A stretch of DNA of 64,000 bases from Poecilobothrus nobilitatus (lineage: Eukaryota > Arthropoda > Insecta > Diptera > Dolichopodidae): positions 221,593,617 to 221,657,616 of the forward strand of contig OX352772.1 of the NCBI GenBank assembly GCA_947095535.1, written 5' to 3'. Under the pieces are notes generated by a model that searched no databases, had not been told where the DNA came from, and saw only the letters and a program-made list of their open reading frames with translations. Both the position numbers and the translations under genes were made by a program. This document shows positions 57,172 through 64,000 of this stretch, piece after piece; the first letter of the stretch is position 1, and each line of letters starts with the position of its first letter.

Positions 57172-57900
57172 ATGTTTTGGGCTGATAATATTCTACATGG
57201 ATATAAATATTGTATTTGTGGACGAAAATGGAGTTCAATCAAAATAATAAATTGGAAAATATTTCATGAGATCTTGGAGATATATATAACTCCAGAAGGT
57301 GGGGAAAAGACATGTGTTTTAAAAATTAGAAATGGTGAGTCAATAAATAATAAGCTATTTTTATCTCCGTTGGAATGGCAACATATAAAAATTGAAGTAT
57401 ATGGTGGTGATATTTCTATTATTGGTACAATTAGACAATCATTAATCAAAAATCAAGTACCAAACAGTTTTGGAGGTGATTGTCCTTTTGCCGAAGAAGA
57501 TAATTGGGAGTTGATTGAGAAGAATATTTCAAATGTACTACCAACTGATAATAATAATAAAGGATTTAAACAACATATTAGTTCATTATCATTAAAAACA
57601 AATGAATATGAAGAAAATCAAAATGAGTTGAAAAAGTCAATGATAAGGAGACGAATTGATGATGGAATTACATTTATAGCATTAATAGAGAATACTTATA
57701 ATGAAAAAAATAATAAAACAAAAATTGGAGATGTATTAACTAATTTTAGAAAACTACTTGAAACTTTAAAAGAGGAATATTTAGATTATATGGAAGCTTA
57801 TTCAGATGGAAGAGACCAATTTTTATCGCTTCTTATGTATGTTTGTTTTATAATAAGTCAAATAAAGTCAGTACATAATAAAGAAATTTCTGGAAAATAA
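57172..57900 (+). CDS. Hypothetical Polinton-associated protein (242 aa)
   Basis: An uninterrupted frame from ATG 57,172 to TAA 57,900; no homolog recognised. The N-terminal half is mixed strand-like text with WKIFHEILEIYITPEGGEK, LSPLEWQHIKIEVYGGD and FGGDCPFAEEDNWELIEKN. The middle is Asn-rich. The C-terminal half is charged and helical (LTNFRKLLETLKEEYLDYME). No signal peptide or clear catalytic motif. It is intact while the neighbouring integrase is not, which is notable. It is co-directional with the next gene, 90 bp away. Confidence 0.6.
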   Translation: MFWADNILHGYKYCICGRKWSSIKIINWKIFHEILEIYITPEGGEKTCVLKIRNGESINNKLFLSPLEWQHIKIEVYGGDISIIGTIRQSLIKNQVPNSFGGDCPFAEEDNWELIEKNISNVLPTDNNNKGFKQHISSLSLKTNEYEENQNELKKSMIRRRIDDGITFIALIENTYNEKNNKTKIGDVLTNFRKLLETLKEEYLDYMEAYSDGRDQFLSLLMYVCFIISQIKSVHNKEISGK

Positions 57901-57990
57901 AAAGTATAAGTTACACATTTTTAATTTGCAACTCATCATTATTACGTGAACCTTTGATAAAGATATATCATATTTTTGTAAAATAAAACG

Positions 57991-58632
57991 ATGATTTCAT
58001 TTCTCTTATTTATATTTTGTTTGTTAACTATTCAAACAAATTCAGCACCAATTCCAGATGTTAAGTTAGATGAATCAGCTTTTGGAAGTACATATTTTAA
58101 TATATTACTTCCGAATAATGAAACAGTAAAAGTAAATTTATCAGTTCAGTTATTAAAACATTCCATTTCCCATGCGCTAAACAAATCAACATCAATAAAA
58201 ACAACTATAACAACAACACCAACTACTACTACTTTGAAAGCAGATGATCATTTACTTGGAGATAAAGCTGATTCAGAACCCCATTATGTATCTGTAGATG
58301 AGGCTATTGAAGCTTTTAGACAAGAATTGATTTTGAAAGAACGTAATATTGGTGGAATAATAAACAGTGATTATATATTCTATAGACATTTTAAATTGGA
58401 ATATGCGGATACTAAAGAAATACATATAAGATGTGCATATGATAGCAACTTTAAACAAAAATTTCTCAAAATTCAATGCTTTGAATATCGCGAAATTTTA
58501 GCAGATAGAATCTCAAATGGTGGAGAAATAGAATCAGTTTCAATAATAGATGTAGATTATAATTCTGATTATACAATACTCGATTTGAGGTCAATAAAAC
58601 AAAAGTCGTCATATCAAATGGAAATTCTTTAA
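57991..58632 (+). CDS. Predicted secreted protein of unknown function (213 aa)
   Basis: From ATG 57,991 the first 20 residues (ISFLLFIFCLLTIQTNSAP) form a textbook signal peptide with likely cleavage near Ser-Ala. The mature part has possible N-glycosylation sites (NNET, NLS, NKST), a Thr-rich run (TTTPTTTT near residues 71-80) and a C-terminal domain with two or three cysteines (HIRCAYDS, KIQCFEYREIL). No second membrane segment. It is intact, read towards the convergent integrase gene (60 bp between stops). Function unknown; a secreted accessory protein is the inference. Confidence 0.6.
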   Translation: MISFLLFIFCLLTIQTNSAPIPDVKLDESAFGSTYFNILLPNNETVKVNLSVQLLKHSISHALNKSTSIKTTITTTPTTTTLKADDHLLGDKADSEPHYVSVDEAIEAFRQELILKERNIGGIINSDYIFYRHFKLEYADTKEIHIRCAYDSNFKQKFLKIQCFEYREILADRISNGGEIESVSIIDVDYNSDYTILDLRSIKQKSSYQMEIL

Positions 58633-58692
58633 TTTTACAAATATAATAAATATTTTATAATTATTAAATAATAAAATACAAACATTTTTTTT

Positions 58693-60000
58693 TTATAATA
58701 CATCATTTTTATTTATCCATGAATTATGATTAGTAGAAAATCCTAACCATTTAACAAAAAATTTATCATCTTTAGTTTTAAGAATTTTTTCAATCAAGTA
58801 TACTTGTTTTTGATCAGCTTTTAACAATTCATATTCATAGAACCCTCCTTGTATTGGCTGACCTTGATAATCTTCTAATAAATATGTTACTGGGTTGCTA
58901 ATTTGAACTTTCTTGATTTTAAATATTTCAGTTGTCCAATTAGGTGTATAACCTTTTTCAAAAATATGTTTATATTTGCTTATTCGAACTGAATTGCCAA
59001 CTTTAAATTTACCAGACGGAGCTATTTTTATATGACTGTATACAGTTTTAAGTAATTCATTAGCATTATATTTATTGACATCTGATGGACGTTTTTTAAT
59101 TGTTCGATGTTTAGTGTTGTTATATTGTTTGACTAGTTCTTCAATTAGGCTTATCCATTTATAATTTCCATTAAAACTAAACTCTTTCCACATTTTTTCT
59201 TTTAAAGTTCTATTAAAACGTTCAACAATAGATGCTTTTAATGTACTAAATGTTGAATAATGATTTATTTCATATTTATTCATTAATTTTTTGAATATTT
59301 TATTGAAAAATTCTTTTCCATCATCCGTTTGCAAATTTTGCGGATGTCTTTTAAAAGTCATGAAAATATTTTGCATTGCTTCTGTAACATTCTCTGCAGT
59401 TTTTCTTTTTATGGGAATTGCCCATGCATATTTGGAGAAAGTATCAATCACAGTTAATAAAAATTTAAAACCTTTATTCTCTTTAGCATATGATCCCATT
59501 TCTACTAAATCAGCTTGCCAAAGATCATCAAAACCTTTTATTATAACTCTACGTCGTTTAAAATTTTTCCGCGCATGTTTATGCAACTCGTCAACAACCT
59601 TTCTTTTACTCATATTTAATGAAGTGAAATATTTTTTTGCAATTCTATTTATTGCTAAAATTTGCAATTAATCAAAAAATCTCTCATTAAAAATTTGTTT
59701 CCGATGACTACTATCTAGAATTTTAGAAATAATATCATCAGTTTTTTGAATTCTTTGGTTGAATTTCCAGCGATCGAGTGCTATCAATTCCCAATATTTT
59801 TAACGAGCTAATTTATACGCTGTATTCCATTTGTATAATATATTTATTTGAGGTTTTAAATAAAAGCTAATTCGCTTTTTTACGTTTTCTTCTTCATCTT
59901 TTTTTGCTTTAACAGAATCTGAAATTTCAACTTTGTTCTCCTCGTTTACTTCATCGAGCCAGTCAAGTAAATCAACAACAACAACCTCACCTTTGCTCAT
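58693..60000 (-). pseudogene. Polinton integrase with C-terminal chromodomain, two in-frame stops
   Basis: One frame runs from ATG 60,000 to the stop at 58,693, broken only by TAA at 59,800-59,802 and 59,668-59,670 (about 435 codons). The N-terminal part is acidic (VDLLDWLDEVNEENK). The core has HKHARKNFKRRRVIIKGFDD, then WQADLVEMG (first D), LQTDDGKEFF (second D) and ASIVERFNRTLKEKMW (E), the retroviral-type D,D,E fold. The C-terminus YLIEKILKTKDDKFFVKWLG, then HNSWI is a chromodomain, which in such integrases guides insertion into chromatin. The intact piece starts at 59,667 or at ATG 59,613. Confidence 0.85.
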
Positions 60001-60043
60001 TTAAAATATAAATAAGTAAAACAATTTTTAACGGAAAAATATT

Positions 60044-60333
60044 TTATTTATTTTTAATTCTATCATATAAGTTTAGTAATTTCACAATTCTTAACATGAT
60101 TGTTTCGGCTGATATACAAGGACAAGTTTCAGGAAATGAATCAGATGTATCTGATGAATATGGGCATATATCCCAATGAAAACCATATTCTTTTGTATGT
60201 ATTTGTTTTGAGTTTTTAATTCCAGTAGAAAATTATAATGATGAATCAGTTCATGATAATGCTCCTCTAGTAAATTAGCTTCATATTTATTTAAAAAATT
60301 ATTTAGAATAAATCCGATTTGATGTATATCCAT
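60044..60333 (-). pseudogene. Small Polinton protein, one frameshift
   Basis: From ATG 60,333 the frame reads IGFILNNFLNKYEANLLEEH, then YNFLLELKTQNKYI. Near 60,200 a shift of frame gives EYGFHWDICPYSSDTSDSF and CPCISAETIMLRIVKLLNLY, ending at 60,044. The second frame is the more protein-like, with three cysteines and a helical end. The original frame instead runs into His/Ile-rich text to 60,091. Function unknown. It lies 46 bp after the fibre-like gene on the same strand. Confidence 0.5.
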
Positions 60334-60379
60334 TTCAAAAATTAAATGAAAACTGATCCTAATTAATTTTTTTAAGTTA

Positions 60380-60868
60380 TTAATTTTTTTTTAAGTTATT
60401 AATTAAATCTAATGCTGATTGAGCTTTAGCTTCAGCTTTTTGTAGTCGCTCATTAATAAATCCAATTGGTTTTTTAATTTGAAATTGAATAAAATCATTT
60501 ATTTCTGAAAATTTTTCACTTAACATTGTAGAAAATTTGTTGTGGACTTCCTCTAAACTATCTTCCATTTCTTCTTCTAATGTTTTTAATTTTTCTTGTG
60601 TTAATTTAAGTTCATTAGTTAAAGTATCGAACATTTCTCCAATATAGATTTTTATTAATTCTTTGTGAAAGAAAATTTGATTATTCACATAATTTTGTGT
60701 TGCTGCGTCATTTCCATCAATTGGATCTTGAACATTTGACAAGATTTTATTTTCTAAATCATAATTACCTCCAGAAGTTAGTTTGAAACCTATACCTGGA
60801 GATCCTCTAATATTGAGTTCCCTAAAAGAAGATGAAGCTGCGCTACGCCCAAACTTGTCAAGTGGCAT
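60380..60868 (-). CDS. Fibre-like coiled-coil protein (162 aa)
   Basis: Residues 1-25 are a Ser/Arg-rich leader (MPLDKFGRSAASSSFRELN). Residues 30-55 contain GNYDLENKILSNVQDPIDGN followed by DAATQNYVN, the same pattern (NK.L.NV..P….DA..K.YV) as the collagen-free stalk repeats of phage tail fibres. The remaining 100 residues are a heptad-like coiled coil (LTQEKLKTLEEEMEDSLEE) ending in an Ala/Lys helix. A trimeric virion fibre is plausible. It is intact, 32 bp after the 318-aa gene, within the minus-strand block. Confidence 0.6.
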   Translation of the reverse strand: MPLDKFGRSAASSSFRELNIRGSPGIGFKLTSGGNYDLENKILSNVQDPIDGNDAATQNYVNNQIFFHKELIKIYIGEMFDTLTNELKLTQEKLKTLEEEMEDSLEEVHNKFSTMLSEKFSEINDFIQFQIKKPIGFINERLQKAEAKAQSALDLINNLKKN

Positions 60869-60900
60869 TTTAATTTTTACTGATTGCTATTACAAAAATA

Positions 60901-61857
60901 TTATTCAATTATATTTGCTTCTCGCAACTCTTCAATTATAGATATAATTTCATTATGATGATTGTTGTTACCAGCTGATTGTGATCCAATTAAAAGTCTT
61001 AATCTATCAACCAACTCATTACGATTATCCCAATAAACATACTGATTTGGTTGTTTGATATAATTCAAATGTGTTCTTGTTGTAGTAGGTAAAAATTTTG
61101 TAAATTGTTGTTTTGTGTGTGCCATACCAATTTTTTTCCTTCTAGTGTTATAATCATGTTCATATAATTTTCTTAAAATATTCTTATATTTAAAACCTTT
61201 GTTTCCACGTATTTGTTCTGAATTTTTATAATTTCTTCTATGTGCATTTGTTTTATCAAGTATTTGACGATACACATTTAGATCATTTTCAGAATAGTTG
61301 ATAGGCTTTTTTTTAAATATTAATTCATATAACCCATGTGTTCCTTTAAAAACTTCATCATCAATCAATATATTTTTAGTAATTTCATCTGTTCTAAAAT
61401 CAGCATTTCCAAGTTTTTGAGAATTTGATGACTTATCAAAATAGGGTCCATATGTTTTGTCAAGTTCTGATTTGTTAGGAAAAAGCAATTGTGAAATTGT
61501 GAAATTAGATTCACTATTAGTGTTATCAATTTCAGATGACGTTTCAAATTTTATAGTGTTCGGTGTTGAAGTTTTAAATTTGCTCCAAGAGTTACTTTTG
61601 TTTTTAGGTGATTCAAAGAACTTATCGTCATCATGAAGCGGTTGTTTTATTTCTGATTTCTTTTCCGGTATGATACAACTTTTCGTATATTGTTGTTGTT
61701 TCACAACATCAGTTAATTCTTTTAACGGTTTAATAATGGGGGTAAATGATGCTTCCAGATTTTGATCTTCTGCCAGTTTCCCTACTTTCAAGGAATGAAA
61801 TTTTTTTTTTAAACTTTTTCGAGTTTTGATTAAATCTTTCATACGTTTTTCATTCAT
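60901..61857 (-). CDS. Conserved-looking Polinton protein (318 aa), function unknown
   Basis: A full-length frame from ATG 61,857. The first 40 residues are basic; residues 60-140 are low-complexity Ser/Lys/Asn. A compact domain follows: SELDKTYGPYFDK, FKGTHGLYELIFKKKP, NAHRRNYKNSEQIRG, and a C-terminal motif YVYWDNRNELVDRLRLLIGS and HHNEIISIIEELREANIIE. I recall this NELVDRLRLL…EIISIIEELREA end from proteins encoded by many animal Polintons, role unassigned. It lies between the ATPase and fibre-like genes on the same strand. Intact. Confidence 0.7.
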   Translation of the reverse strand: MNEKRMKDLIKTRKSLKKKFHSLKVGKLAEDQNLEASFTPIIKPLKELTDVVKQQQYTKSCIIPEKKSEIKQPLHDDDKFFESPKNKSNSWSKFKTSTPNTIKFETSSEIDNTNSESNFTISQLLFPNKSELDKTYGPYFDKSSNSQKLGNADFRTDEITKNILIDDEVFKGTHGLYELIFKKKPINYSENDLNVYRQILDKTNAHRRNYKNSEQIRGNKGFKYKNILRKLYEHDYNTRRKKIGMAHTKQQFTKFLPTTTRTHLNYIKQPNQYVYWDNRNELVDRLRLLIGSQSAGNNNHHNEIISIIEELREANIIE

Positions 61858-61913
61858 TCTTGAACTTATTTTTCTTAACTAACTCTACTTTTTCTATTGT
61901 TATTCAACAAGGG

Positions 61914-62159
61914 CTAACTGCTTCGTTGTTAACTGATAACTGCTTCGTTGTTAACTGATAACTGCTTCGTTGTTAACTGATAACTGCTTCGTTGTTAACT
62001 GATAACTGCTTCGTTGTTAACTGATAACTGCTTCGTTGTTAGCTGATAACTGGTCTATTCTTAACTGATAACTGCTTTGTTGTTAGCTAATAACTGCTCT
62101 ATTCTTAACTGACAACTGCTTTGTTGTTAGCTGATGACTACTCTGCTGTTAACTGTTAA
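61914..62159. repeat. 22-bp minisatellite, 11 units, between Polinton genes
   Basis: The unit CTGCTTCGTTGTTAACTGATAA has starts exactly 22 bp apart from 61,918 to 62,138. The first five units are identical. The last five alternate two subtypes (CTATTCTTAAC and TTTGTTGTTAGC). It occupies the gap upstream of the 318-aa gene start (61,857) and downstream of the ATPase stop (62,230), so it could affect the promoter of the former. Further decayed motif traces continue to about 62,215. Confidence 0.9.
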
Positions 62160-62229
62160 GTTATATGAAATATTAACCTCATATAAACTTTTAACTGATA
62201 TCTGTTGTCAGCTATTAATTGAAATTGTT

Positions 62230-62902
62230 TTAAAATTTTATAAATTCATCAAATTTTTTTCTATAGCGACCGTTATTTAAATTTTTATCTTTATCGATTA
62301 AGAGAAACCCGTACTCATCATTCCAGCAACATGCACTCAATTTTCTGAAATCATTGTAAGACATATCTGAATTCACGTGATCGTTATAAATATGCTTTAA
62401 ATTTAAATCATCCTGCTTGAATATAATCAAAAAGTTTGCATTATCTCTAACTAAATGTTTTGGAATTTTTGTATATGATTGAAGCTATCAACTTCTTGAT
62501 GCCGCCCATGCAAAAGTAAGCTCTTATACTATCTTGTTTATCACAAGCTACATCATCAAATATAAATACTGAGTTAGATTTAGAAGCAGATGGATTAATT
62601 ATGTCAACATTATTAGAAAACTCGCTGTAGCCCATTCCATTAATTGGTTTTATTAATTTCTTTAAGTATTGATATTTAGGTTGATGTAGTGTCTTCGAAT
62701 AAATGTATAGGTTTCTAAATTTAAGTCCTTTAGGATCTAAAAGCATGCTCAGCATAACATTAGTTTTACCGCAGTTTGAGGGCCCTACTATTAATCCTCT
62801 TATACTATCTGGAAATAAATCACCATGTTTTTTCTCTTTTTTCTCGGAATTTCGATCAAAATTTTTTATTTTTATTGCATTATCTATTTTTACAAATTTC
62901 AT
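62230..62902 (-). pseudogene. Polinton packaging ATPase (FtsK/A32-like), frameshifted
   Basis: From ATG 62,902 the frame has a basic N-terminus, RGLIVGPSNCGKTNVML (Walker A) and SVFIFDDVACDKQ (Walker B), then AYFCMGG. Near 62,490 two close frame changes follow (RHQEVDSF, then YTKIPKHLVRDNANF) before the last part at 62,430-62,230 (IFKQDDLNLKHIYND, CCWNDEYGFLLIDKD). About 220 residues in all, the usual size. In Polintons and related viruses it would pump DNA into capsids. The Walker motifs are intact but the gene is broken. Confidence 0.8.
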
Positions 62903-62994
62903 TTTTTTAACTACCGATAAAAAATAGTTTTAAATTGTTAATGTATAAATAAAGATGATTAGTGCCCGATGAACTTTCTTAAACTAAAGTAAGC
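62903..62994. promoter_or_regulatory. Divergent intergenic region
   Basis: Only 92 bp separate the start codons of the ATPase (minus) and the phospholipase-like gene (plus), so both promoters must overlap here. The sequence is AT-rich; no specific element can be assigned from sequence alone. Confidence 0.35.
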
Positions 62995-63831
62995 ATGATT
63001 AATCGTAATAAATGTAGAAACAGTTATAAAAAAACTGTTGGCGGGGAAGGTATTATCAATACTATAATTAATAAATTACCATTTGAAGCACATTTACCAG
63101 GCTATAATTATTGTGGACCTGGAACAAAATTAACAAAACGATTAGCTCGCGGTGATAAAGGAATTAATGATTTAGATGAGGCTTGTCGTGTACATGATAT
63201 AGCATATTCTGAAAGTACAGATAAACATCATCGTTATAGAGCTGATAACACACTCGCTGATAAAGCTTGGCAAAGATTTAAATCTAAAAACTCAAGTTTG
63301 GGAGAAAAAGCTAATGCATTTTTAGTTACAAACACAATGAAAGCTAAGGTTAAACTCGGTATGGGTTTGAAAAAGAAAACGATAAAAAAACAAAGAAGAA
63401 AATCAATAAAAAAACAAAGAAGAAAATCGATAAGAAATATTATAAAGGAAGCCAGAACAGCGGTTAAAACTATAAAAAAACCTATGAATGACAAAAATAC
63501 TATAAGAATTGCTTTACAAGCAGCTCGAAAGTTTTCTAGAGGACAGAAAAAAACAATTGATATCCCTAGAATAATTCCAGTACCAAAAATTGGAGGAATT
63601 TTACCTTTAATTCCTATATTTGCGGGTCTTTCAGCTGTTGGTGCATTATCAGGTGGTGCTGCTGGAATAGCTAAAGCTATAAACGATGCTAAAAATGGTT
63701 ATAAGGAGTTACAAGAAAGTAAACGCCATAATAAAATGATGGAAGCCATAGCATTAAAAGAAGGAAAAGGATTACAATTAAAACCATATAAGAAAGGGTT
63801 GGGTCTTTATTTGAATCCAAAAAACCAATAA
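62995..63831 (+). CDS. Phospholipase A2-like / adenovirus pX-like core protein (278 aa)
   Basis: Residues 20-70 form a parvovirus-type phospholipase A2 domain: NYCGPGTKL (calcium loop) and DLDEACRVHDIAY with the catalytic His-Asp. Residues 120-150 are a basic tract with two copies of KKQRRKSI, likely nuclear-targeting or DNA-binding. Residues 200-235 are hydrophobic and Gly/Ala-rich (GGILPLIPIFAGLSAVGA), resembling adenovirus core protein X and its relatives in Polintons. A charged helix and two Gly-rich motifs (GKGLQLKPYK, GLGLYLNP) end the protein. Such a protein would be packaged and act on membranes during entry. The frame is intact to TAA 63,829. Confidence 0.75.
   Translation: MINRNKCRNSYKKTVGGEGIINTIINKLPFEAHLPGYNYCGPGTKLTKRLARGDKGINDLDEACRVHDIAYSESTDKHHRYRADNTLADKAWQRFKSKNSSLGEKANAFLVTNTMKAKVKLGMGLKKKTIKKQRRKSIKKQRRKSIRNIIKEARTAVKTIKKPMNDKNTIRIALQAARKFSRGQKKTIDIPRIIPVPKIGGILPLIPIFAGLSAVGALSGGAAGIAKAINDAKNGYKELQESKRHNKMMEAIALKEGKGLQLKPYKKGLGLYLNPKNQ
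63819..63825 (+). promoter_or_regulatory. Candidate -1 frameshift slippery heptamer A AAA AAC
   Basis: In the phospholipase-like frame the codons are CCA AAA AAC CAA TAA, so the heptamer is positioned exactly as a canonical X XXY YYZ site. The -1 frame is the protease frame and is open from here to the window end. A downstream structure, usually needed, was not obvious by eye. Confidence 0.45.
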
Positions 63832-64000
63832 ATGAGCTACCCAAAAGAGCACTTAACAATTATGACTTAGAAGAATTTGGAAAAAAACACTTAAAGCATT
63901 TCCGTGGAGTTTTTATGCGAGATAATTTACCAACACACAAACCTTTGAAATATGAATGTGGTATAATTAATTTAGATAATTCCATTGGAAATGGAACGCA
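63825..64000 (+). CDS. Adenain-like cysteine protease, N-terminal part (Polinton PRO)
   Basis: The frame reads LPKRALNNYDLEEFGKKHLK, then FRGVFMRDNLP and ECGIINLDNSIGNGT. This is the N-terminal pattern of Polinton/adenovirus-type maturation proteases, which process capsid and core proteins; the catalytic His should follow immediately past the window. The frame has no ATG before the Met of FMRD, inside the conserved region. Either a -1 frameshift from the preceding gene or a lost start is needed. Partial: it runs off the right edge. Confidence 0.75.

Larger units (their letters stand above)
56294..64000. mobile_element. Polinton/Maverick element, partial
   Basis: Integrase, packaging ATPase, adenain-like protease and Polinton-type accessory genes sit together, with a long inverted-repeat arm at the left end. 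Minus-strand genes run from 62,902 to 58,693 and plus-strand genes from 62,995 past the window edge. Integrase, ATPase and the small 60.0-60.3 kb gene carry stops or frameshifts, so the copy is decayed. Capsid genes are not in the window. Whether the polymerase at 53.4-55.7 kb belongs to the same copy is uncertain. Confidence 0.85.

Noticed and set aside
61914..62159. CRISPR-like array
   Set aside because: Units are contiguous 22-mers without variable spacers, in eukaryotic DNA; it is a minisatellite.
1..64000. rRNA, bacterial operons, terminators, CRISPR arrays
   Set aside because: None seen; gene content and composition are those of eukaryotic repeat-rich DNA.

Overview
The window is AT-rich, repeat-packed eukaryotic nuclear DNA, most likely from an insect and probably a fly (Diptera). 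This is inferred from the mix of elements: two gypsy-like LTR retrotransposons, several non-LTR (LINE) retrotransposons, P-element/THAP-type and Harbinger-type transposase remnants, a tRNA-derived SINE, many copies of a TATACCC...GGGTATA / GTCCGTCCGTC repeat module of a kind I recall from fly genomes, and a Polinton/Maverick (virus-like DNA transposon). Almost every coding region is broken by frameshifts or stops. No conserved host gene is recognisable. Two short islands flanked by splice-site-like sequence (28,140-28,220 and about 39,043-39,168) are the only weak hints of host exons, so the window could be a large intron or intergenic DNA.

Layout. 1-3.4 kb: decayed gypsy-like element (gag zinc knuckles, protease, RT, RNase H, integrase) with an antisense LINE fragment inside it. 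4-8 kb: repeat family 1 and a Helitron-like repeat (family 5) split by a nested insertion. 8.4-11.6 kb: near full-length LINE on the minus strand. 11.8-20.3 kb: family-4, -2 and -3 repeats, two other LINE fragments, a P-element-type transposase and a SINE with target-site duplication. 20.6-22 kb: Harbinger remnant. 22.3-27.4 kb: a minus-strand LINE into which a plus-strand LINE copy inserted, with a 10-bp duplication. 27.4-36 kb: mostly non-coding AT-rich DNA with tandem and dispersed repeats. 36.3-38.5 kb: another LINE. 39-48 kb: more family-5, -1, -2 and -3 repeats, including a 147-bp tandem array. 48.2-51.2 kb: second gypsy-like element with a SAP-like segment in Gag. 53.4-64 kb: Polinton material.

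The Polinton region is the most gene-dense. A truncated protein-primed-type DNA polymerase B lies at 53.4-55.7 kb and is split by a 1.3-kb family-4 repeat. It faces a large inverted repeat (55.88-56.52 kb) that may be the junction of two Polinton ends. Beyond this lie two plus-strand genes of unknown function, one predicted secreted. Then comes a compact minus-strand block read from about 62.9 kb down to 58.7 kb: packaging ATPase, a conserved-looking Polinton protein, a fibre-like coiled-coil protein, a small protein and a chromodomain integrase. A divergent plus-strand pair follows: a phospholipase-A2/core-protein-like protein, then an adenain-like protease that runs off the window. Integrase, polymerase B, ATPase and protease are the defining Polinton set; capsid genes are not seen and would be expected past the right edge.

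Two observations stand out. Three repeat families share a head module whose two hairpins keep pairing through compensatory changes. The protease reading frame lies in the -1 frame of the phospholipase gene, entered at a canonical A AAA AAC slippery heptamer two codons before that gene's stop.
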